From Cellulomonas hominis (GTDB taxonomy: Bacteria > Actinomycetota > Actinomycetes > Actinomycetales > Cellulomonadaceae): 64,000 nucleotides of DNA. The position numbers were made by a program, and so were the translations under genes. The notes beneath the pieces were generated by a model that was not told where the DNA came from, ran no database searches, and worked only from the letters and a program-made list of their open reading frames with translations. The stretch spans positions 124,001-188,000 of the forward strand of contig NZ_CABEGA010000018.1 of the NCBI RefSeq assembly GCF_901521055.1. The letters are read 5' to 3'. Shown here in pieces: positions 59,619 to 64,000 of this stretch (its first letter is position 1; every line of letters starts with the position of its first letter).

Positions 59619-59824
59619 AGTCGGTGCGCCCGGCGTCCGGGCGGACCGGGGCCCCGGGGGAAGGCCGCCCGGTGCGACACGCTGCGGGGACGTGCCGGAC
59701 CGGCCATCCCGTGCCATCCTCGGGAGATGGGGTCCGCGGGGCCCGGTGCGACGTCGCACCGGGGGCTGAGGATCACGTACGTTTCATGCCCCTGCCTCCT
59801 GACAGTGACGAGAAGGTGACTCAC

Positions 59825-60136
59825 GTGGCACTTCCGACTCTCACCCCCGAGCAGCGCGCCGCGGCCCTCGAGAAGGCCGCCGCCGCCCGCCAGGCACGTG
59901 CGGAGGTCAAGAACCGGCTCAAGTACTCCCAGGGCACGCTGTCCGAGGTGATCGCGCAGGGCCAGAAGGACGAGACGATCGGCAAGCTCAAGGTCCTGGC
60001 GCTGCTGGAGTCCCTGCCCGGAGTGGGTAAGGTCAAGGCGCGCCAGATCATCACCGAGATCGGGATCTCCGAGACCCGTCGCGTGCGCGGCCTCGGCCCG
60101 CACCAGGTGAAGGCGCTCGTCGACCGGTTCGGGTGA
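59825..60136 (+). CDS. mihF: actinobacterial integration host factor (mIHF)
   Basis: mIHF is the essential nucleoid-associated protein of actinobacteria, unrelated in fold to E. coli IHF. The 103-residue protein begins [36 protein letters not shown], has a helical basic part and a helix-two turns-helix motif ([22 protein letters not shown], then [21 protein letters not shown]). GTG start with GAGAAGGTG upstream; an ATG at 59786 in frame would add a poor N-terminus. It precedes gmk and rpoZ, the conserved order. Confidence 0.95.
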   Translation: MALPTLTPEQRAAALEKAAAARQARAEVKNRLKYSQGTLSEVIAQGQKDETIGKLKVLALLESLPGVGKVKARQIITEIGISETRRVRGLGPHQVKALVDRFG

Positions 60137-60200
60137 ACCGGCCGCCGGTCCCGTCCCCGGCCCCGCGAGGGGCCGCACAACTCCAGGAGCACCGCACAGC

Positions 60201-60776
60201 ATGACGACGACGCGCGCCCGGCTGACCGTCCTCGCCGGACCGACCGCCGTCGGCAAGGGCACCGTGTCCGCCGACCTGCGCGCCCGGTACCCGCAGGTCT
60301 GGCTGTCGGTCTCGGCCACGACCCGGGCACCGCGGCCCGGGGAGGTCGACGGGGTGCACTACCACTTCGTGTCCGCCGAGGAGTTCGACGCGATGGTGGC
60401 GGGCGGTGAGCTGCTGGAGTGGGCGGTCGTGCACGGCCGCAACCGGTACGGCACCCCCCGGCGGCCGGTCGAGGAGCGCCTGGCCGCCGGGGAGCCCGCC
60501 CTGCTGGAGATCGACCTGCAGGGCGCGCGCCAGGTGCGCACGACCATGCCGGACGCGCAGTTCGTGTTCCTCGCGCCGCCGTCGATGGAGGAGCTGGTCC
60601 GCCGCCTGGTCGGGCGGGGGACCGAGGACGAGGAGGAGCGGGCACGCCGCCTCGCGACCGCGGAGGTCGAGATGGCCGCGGAGCCGGAGTTCGACCACGT
60701 GATCGTCAACGACGACGTGCGGCGCGCCACGGACGAGCTGGTCGCCCTGATGGGCTTGCCCGCCGCGGTAGACTGA
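60201..60776 (+). CDS. gmk: guanylate kinase
   Basis: Gmk phosphorylates GMP to GDP. The 191-residue protein has the P-loop [10 protein letters not shown], the GMP-binding part [46 protein letters not shown] and the lid with [16 protein letters not shown] with CTCCAGGAG upstream. The last part of the gene overlaps the -10 box for rpoZ (60769-60774). Confidence 0.96.
   Translation: MTTTRARLTVLAGPTAVGKGTVSADLRARYPQVWLSVSATTRAPRPGEVDGVHYHFVSAEEFDAMVAGGELLEWAVVHGRNRYGTPRRPVEERLAAGEPALLEIDLQGARQVRTTMPDAQFVFLAPPSMEELVRRLVGRGTEDEEERARRLATAEVEMAAEPEFDHVIVNDDVRRATDELVALMGLPAAVD
60769..60774 (+). promoter_or_regulatory. probable -10 box of rpoZ
   Basis: TAGACT at the very end of gmk, 38 bases before the rpoZ GTG. 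It suggests that rpoZ has its own promoter in addition to read-through from gmk. Confidence 0.4.
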
Positions 60777-60812
60777 CCGGCAGTCCCCACCCTCACGACC
60801 TCGGGAGCCCTC

Positions 60813-61076
60813 GTGTCCGGAACCGTCGCCGAGCCCATCGGCATCACCGACCCGCCCATCGACCGTCTGCTGGAGCGCGCCGACTCCAAGTACGCGCTCG
60901 TCATCTACTCGGCCAAGCGCGCCCGGCAGATCAACGCCTACTACTCGCAGCTCAACGAGGGGCTGCTCGAGTACGTCGGCCCGCTGGTCGAGACCCGCCC
61001 GCAGGAGAAGCCGCTGTCCATCGCGATGCGCGAGATCGACGCGGGCCTGCTGACGGTCACCGCGAACGAGGCCTGA
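60813..61076 (+). CDS. rpoZ: DNA-directed RNA polymerase subunit omega
   Basis: The omega subunit stabilises β' in RNA polymerase and affects the response to (p)ppGpp in some bacteria. The 87-residue protein has the family core [37 protein letters not shown] and [15 protein letters not shown] start with CGGGAG upstream. It lies between gmk and coaBC, the standard context. Confidence 0.96.
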   Translation: MSGTVAEPIGITDPPIDRLLERADSKYALVIYSAKRARQINAYYSQLNEGLLEYVGPLVETRPQEKPLSIAMREIDAGLLTVTANEA

Positions 61077-61089
61077 GCCTCCCACCCCC

Positions 61090-62304
61090 GTGCGCATCGT
61101 CCTGGGCGTCGCCGGCGGCATCGCCGCGTACAAGGCCGCCCACGTCCTGCGCCTGCTGACCGAGGCGGGGCACGACGTGCGCGTCGTGCCCACCCGGGCG
61201 GCCCTGGAGTTCGTCGGCCGTGCCACCTGGGAGGCCCTGTCGGGGCACCCGGTGACGCCCGAGGTGTTCGACGACGTCCCCGAGGTCGCGCACGTCCGCC
61301 TCGGGCGGCAGGCCGACCTCGTGGTCGTCGCCCCCGCCACGGCGGACCTCCTCGCGCGGGCCGCCTCCGGCCGGGCGGACGACCTGCTCGCCGCCACGCT
61401 GCTCACGGCGACGTGCCCGGTGCTGATGGCCCCGGCCATGCACACCGAGATGTGGCAGCACCCCGCGACGCGCGCGAACGTCGCGACGCTGCGCGAGCGC
61501 GGCGTGCACGTGCTCGACCCCGACTCCGGGCGACTGACCGGCGCGGACTCCGGCCCCGGCCGGCTGCCCGAGCCGGAGGCGATCGCCGCGGCCGCCCTCG
61601 CGCTGGTGGACCCGGAGGGCAAGCCGCGCCGGCAGGACCTGGCCGGCCGCACCGTCGTGGTCTCCGCCGGCGGCACCCGCGAGCCGCTCGACCCGGTCCG
61701 GTTCATCGGCAACCGGTCGTCCGGCAGGCAGGGCGTCGCGCTCGCGCGCACGGCCCTCGCCCGAGGGGCGCGCGTCACGCTCGTCGCCGCCAACCTCACG
61801 GTCCGCCCGCCCGCCGGGGTGCACGTCGTGCCCGTCGAGACGACCGCGCAGCTCCGCGACGCCGTCCGCTCCGCCGGGGCCGACGCGGACGTGGTGGTCA
61901 TGGCCGCCGCCGTCGCCGACTTCCGGCCGGCCGTCGACCAGGCGCACAAGATCAAGAAGCAGCCGGACGGCGCCGTCGCGCCGCTGGAGCTGGTGCAGAA
62001 CCCCGACGTGCTCGCCGAGCTGGTCACCGACCCGGTGCGCCCCGGGCAGGTCGTGGTCGGGTTCGCGGCCGAGACGGGCGACGCGGACGCGGGCGTCCTG
62101 GAGCACGGCCGCGCGAAGGCCCGCCGCAAGGGCGCCGCGCTGCTCGCCGTGAACGCCGTGGGCGCCGGGCGGGGCTTCGGGACCGAGCACAACGCCGTGA
62201 CCGTGCTGGACGCGCGCGGCGAGGTCGTCGCGACGGCCGAGGGCAGCAAGGACGCCGTCGCCGACGGGCTGTGGGACGCGGTCGTGGACCGCCTGCAGGG
62301 CTAG
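61090..62304 (+). CDS. coaBC: bifunctional phosphopantothenoylcysteine decarboxylase / phosphopantothenate--cysteine ligase
   Basis: CoaBC carries out two steps of coenzyme A synthesis. The 404-residue protein has the N-terminal FMN-dependent CoaC domain (VRIVLGVAGGIAAYKAAHVLRLL; PAMHTEMW, and active-site His in the region PEVAHVRL) and the C-terminal CoaB domain (VVVSAGGTREPLDPVRFIGNRSSGRQG, VVVMAAAVADFRP, KIKK, LELVQNPDVLAELV). GTG start, 13 bases after the rpoZ stop. No strong Shine-Dalgarno stretch is visible. Confidence 0.96.
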   Translation: MRIVLGVAGGIAAYKAAHVLRLLTEAGHDVRVVPTRAALEFVGRATWEALSGHPVTPEVFDDVPEVAHVRLGRQADLVVVAPATADLLARAASGRADDLLAATLLTATCPVLMAPAMHTEMWQHPATRANVATLRERGVHVLDPDSGRLTGADSGPGRLPEPEAIAAAALALVDPEGKPRRQDLAGRTVVVSAGGTREPLDPVRFIGNRSSGRQGVALARTALARGARVTLVAANLTVRPPAGVHVVPVETTAQLRDAVRSAGADADVVVMAAAVADFRPAVDQAHKIKKQPDGAVAPLELVQNPDVLAELVTDPVRPGQVVVGFAAETGDADAGVLEHGRAKARRKGAALLAVNAVGAGRGFGTEHNAVTVLDARGEVVATAEGSKDAVADGLWDAVVDRLQG

Positions 62305-62318
62305 CCGTCCCGGGCCAG

Positions 62319-62324
62319 TAGCCT
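62319..62324 (+). promoter_or_regulatory. probable -10 box of a leaderless metK gene
   Basis: TAGCCT, six bases before the metK ATG. No ribosome binding sequence lies between. No SAM riboswitch fits in the 26-base gap after coaBC. Confidence 0.45.
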
Positions 62325-62330
62325 GAGCGC

Positions 62331-63539
62331 ATGACGATCGCCGACCTGCGCCTCTTCACGTCCGAGTCCGTCACCGAGGGGCACCCGGACAAGGTCTGCG
62401 ACCAGATCTCCGACGCGATCCTCGACGCGATCCTGGAGCAGGACCCGACGGCCCGCGTCGCGGTCGAGACGATGGTCACCACCGGCCTCGTGCACGTCGC
62501 CGGCGAGGTGACCACCAGCGCCTACGTCGAGATCCCGCAGATCGTCCGCCAGGTCGTGCGCGGCATCGGCTACACCTCGTCCGACATCGGCTTCGACGGC
62601 GACTCCTGCGGCGTCTCCGTGTCGATCGGGCAGCAGTCCCCGGACATCGCGCAGGGCGTCGACAAGGCGCTGGAGTCCCGCCAGGACGCGGAGGACCACG
62701 ACCCGCTGGACCTGCAGGGCGCCGGCGACCAGGGCCTGATGTTCGGCTACGCGTCGGACGACACGGACAGCCTGCTGCCGCTGCCGATCTGGCTGTCGCA
62801 CCGCCTCGCGGAGCGCCTCGCGCTGGTCCGCAAGGAGGGCGTGGTCCCGGACCTGCGCCCCGACGGCAAGACGCAGGTGACGGTGGGCTACGAGGGCGAC
62901 CGCGCGGTGCGGCTGGACACGGTCGTCCTGTCGACGCAGCACGGCCCCGGCGTGCACCTGGAGTCCGAGCTCGCCCCGGCGATCGCCGAGCACGTCGTCA
63001 CGCCGGTCCTCGCGGACGCGGGGCTGGACCTCGACGTCAGCGACTACCGCCTGCTGGTGAACCCGACCGGGCAGTTCGTGGTCGGCGGTCCCCAGGGCGA
63101 CGCGGGCCTGACCGGGCGGAAGATCATCGTCGACACCTACGGCGGCATGGCGCGCCACGGCGGCGGCGCGTTCTCCGGCAAGGACCCGTCGAAGGTCGAC
63201 CGCTCCGCCGCGTACGCGATGCGCTGGGTCGCGAAGAACGTCGTCGCCGCGGGGCTGGCCCGCCGCTGCGAGGTGCAGGTCGCCTACGCGATCGGCAAGG
63301 CGCACCCCGTCGGCCTGTACGTCGAGACCTTCGGCACCGAGACCGTGCCCGTCGACCGGCTGACCGCCGCGATCCGCGAGGTGTTCGACCTGCGGCCCGC
63401 CGCGATCATCCGCGACCTGGACCTGCTGCGGCCGATCTACCAGCGCACCGCGGCGTACGGGCACTTCGGCCGGCCGCTGCCCGAGTTCACGTGGGAGCGC
63501 ACCGACCGCGTCGACGCCCTGCGCGCCGCGCTGTCCTGA
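62331..63539 (+). CDS. metK: methionine adenosyltransferase (S-adenosylmethionine synthetase)
   Basis: MetK makes S-adenosylmethionine from methionine and ATP. The 402-residue protein has [24 protein letters not shown], the central [10 protein letters not shown], the [27 protein letters not shown] signature (active-site Lys and Asp), and ends with [20 protein letters not shown] start. The gene is most likely leaderless. priA follows, as in most actinobacteria. Confidence 0.97.
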   Translation: MTIADLRLFTSESVTEGHPDKVCDQISDAILDAILEQDPTARVAVETMVTTGLVHVAGEVTTSAYVEIPQIVRQVVRGIGYTSSDIGFDGDSCGVSVSIGQQSPDIAQGVDKALESRQDAEDHDPLDLQGAGDQGLMFGYASDDTDSLLPLPIWLSHRLAERLALVRKEGVVPDLRPDGKTQVTVGYEGDRAVRLDTVVLSTQHGPGVHLESELAPAIAEHVVTPVLADAGLDLDVSDYRLLVNPTGQFVVGGPQGDAGLTGRKIIVDTYGGMARHGGGAFSGKDPSKVDRSAAYAMRWVAKNVVAAGLARRCEVQVAYAIGKAHPVGLYVETFGTETVPVDRLTAAIREVFDLRPAAIIRDLDLLRPIYQRTAAYGHFGRPLPEFTWERTDRVDALRAALS

Positions 63540-63560
63540 CCGGGGCACGTCGATGACGGG

Positions 63561-64000
63561 GTGGCGCCCGTGACGTCCGGGCGCACGGGGAGCGCTGAGG
63601 GCACGGCGAGCCCGGGCACCCCCGAGCAGCCGACGCTGCTGGGGCTCGACGTCCCCGCGCGTCCCCGGCGGCGCGCCCGCGCCCGGGACGTCGACGTCGA
63701 GCCCGCCGCCGACCTGCCGGTGGCGCGGGTCGCCGTGGAGCTGTCGCCCCCGCACCTGGACCGGCCGTTCGAGTACCTGGTCCCGGCGACGCTCGCGGAC
63801 GACGCGCTCCCCGGGACGCGCGTGAAGGTGCGGTTCGGCGCGCAGGACGTCGACGGCTACGTCCTGGAGCGCGTCGCCGAGGCGGACCACGACGGCGCCC
63901 TCGTCCCGCTGCGCCGCGTCGTCTCGGCGGAGCCGGTGCTGACGCCCGCCGTCACCCGGCTCGCGCGCGCCGTCGCCGACCGGTACGCGGGGACCCTCGC
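63561..64000 (+). CDS. priA: primosomal protein PriA-like, 5' part
   Basis: Only the first about 146 residues are present; the frame is open to the right edge. After a variable Arg/Gly-rich N-terminus the 3'-DNA binding domain is seen: VARVAVELSPPHLDRPFEYLVP, PGTRVKVRFGAQDVDGYVLERV and a helical part ending ADRYAGTLA. In actinobacteria PriA often lacks helicase motifs, which would lie outside this window. GTG codons at 63561 and 63570 are both possible starts. Confidence 0.85.
   Translation, partial: MAPVTSGRTGSAEGTASPGTPEQPTLLGLDVPARPRRRARARDVDVEPAADLPVARVAVELSPPHLDRPFEYLVPATLADDALPGTRVKVRFGAQDVDGYVLERVAEADHDGALVPLRRVVSAEPVLTPAVTRLARAVADRYAGTL

Noticed and set aside
62305-62330. SAM riboswitch before metK.
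   Set aside because: The gap between coaBC and metK is only 26 bases and holds a -10 box; there is no room for the aptamer.

Overview
The window is about 74% G+C chromosomal DNA with a densely packed housekeeping layout. Gene order (pdxT-yebC-ruvCAB-yajC-secDF-apt-rsh, then ppi-hisS-aspS, alaS-ruvX-mltG-aroE, aroC-K-B-efp-nusB-pyrRBC-carAB-pyrF-mihF-gmk-rpoZ-coaBC-metK-priA) is the classical actinobacterial arrangement. The actinobacterial IHF (mihF), the 74% G+C, many GTG starts, TANNNT promoter boxes and a type IV pilus cluster between aroE and aroC all point to Micrococcales, most likely a Cellulomonas-like member of Cellulomonadaceae. That family assignment is inference. No tRNA, rRNA, CRISPR, insertion sequence or prophage was seen. 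Layout: 1-294 is the 3' end of pdxT. 385-7860 carries the YebC regulator, the Holliday-junction set ruvC-ruvA-ruvB (with a LexA-type box before ruvA), the Sec accessory genes yajC-secD-secF and apt. 8031-10355 is the bifunctional (p)ppGpp enzyme. 10373-13662 on the minus strand holds an orphan AbiEi-type antitoxin-like gene, a DUF349 protein and a membrane-anchored cyclophilin. 13822-19830 holds an MBL hydrolase, hisS, an Rv2578c-type radical SAM gene with a perfect SOS box, aspS and a GNAT gene. 19901-22150 is an MMPL/RND transporter. 22248-31007 holds rarA, rpsD, two small membrane-associated proteins, alaS, ruvX, mltG and aroE. 31883-45034 is a complete monoderm type IV pilus locus: pilB, pilT, pilC, a major pilin, three larger prepilin-like or minor-pilin proteins, pilD, pilM, pilN and pilO. 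45134-48008 is aroC-aroK-aroB. 48122-49245 is a SatD-like/DUF3307-like pair behind an array of inverted repeats. 49367-59509 is efp-nusB and the full pyrR-pyrB-pyrC-(PH-like)-carA-carB-pyrF operon. 59825-64000 is mihF-gmk-rpoZ-coaBC-metK and the 5' end of priA. How the parts work together: the window combines DNA repair, protein export, stringent response, aminoacyl-tRNA synthesis, aromatic amino acid precursors and pyrimidine synthesis. The accessory element of most interest is the pilus locus. All four of its probable transcription units are preceded, 48 to 94 nt before the start codon, by the same bipartite motif, CTCA(A/T)-N15/16-(G/A)CCGATRR. This resembles promoters of flagellar-type sigma factors (FliA/sigma-28), and suggests that the pili belong to a motility or developmental regulon. 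Further regulatory observations are the two LexA boxes, a PyrR-binding hairpin that sequesters the pyrR ribosome binding site, a roughly 28-bp-period operator array overlapping the -10 box of the satD-like gene, and several apparently leaderless genes.
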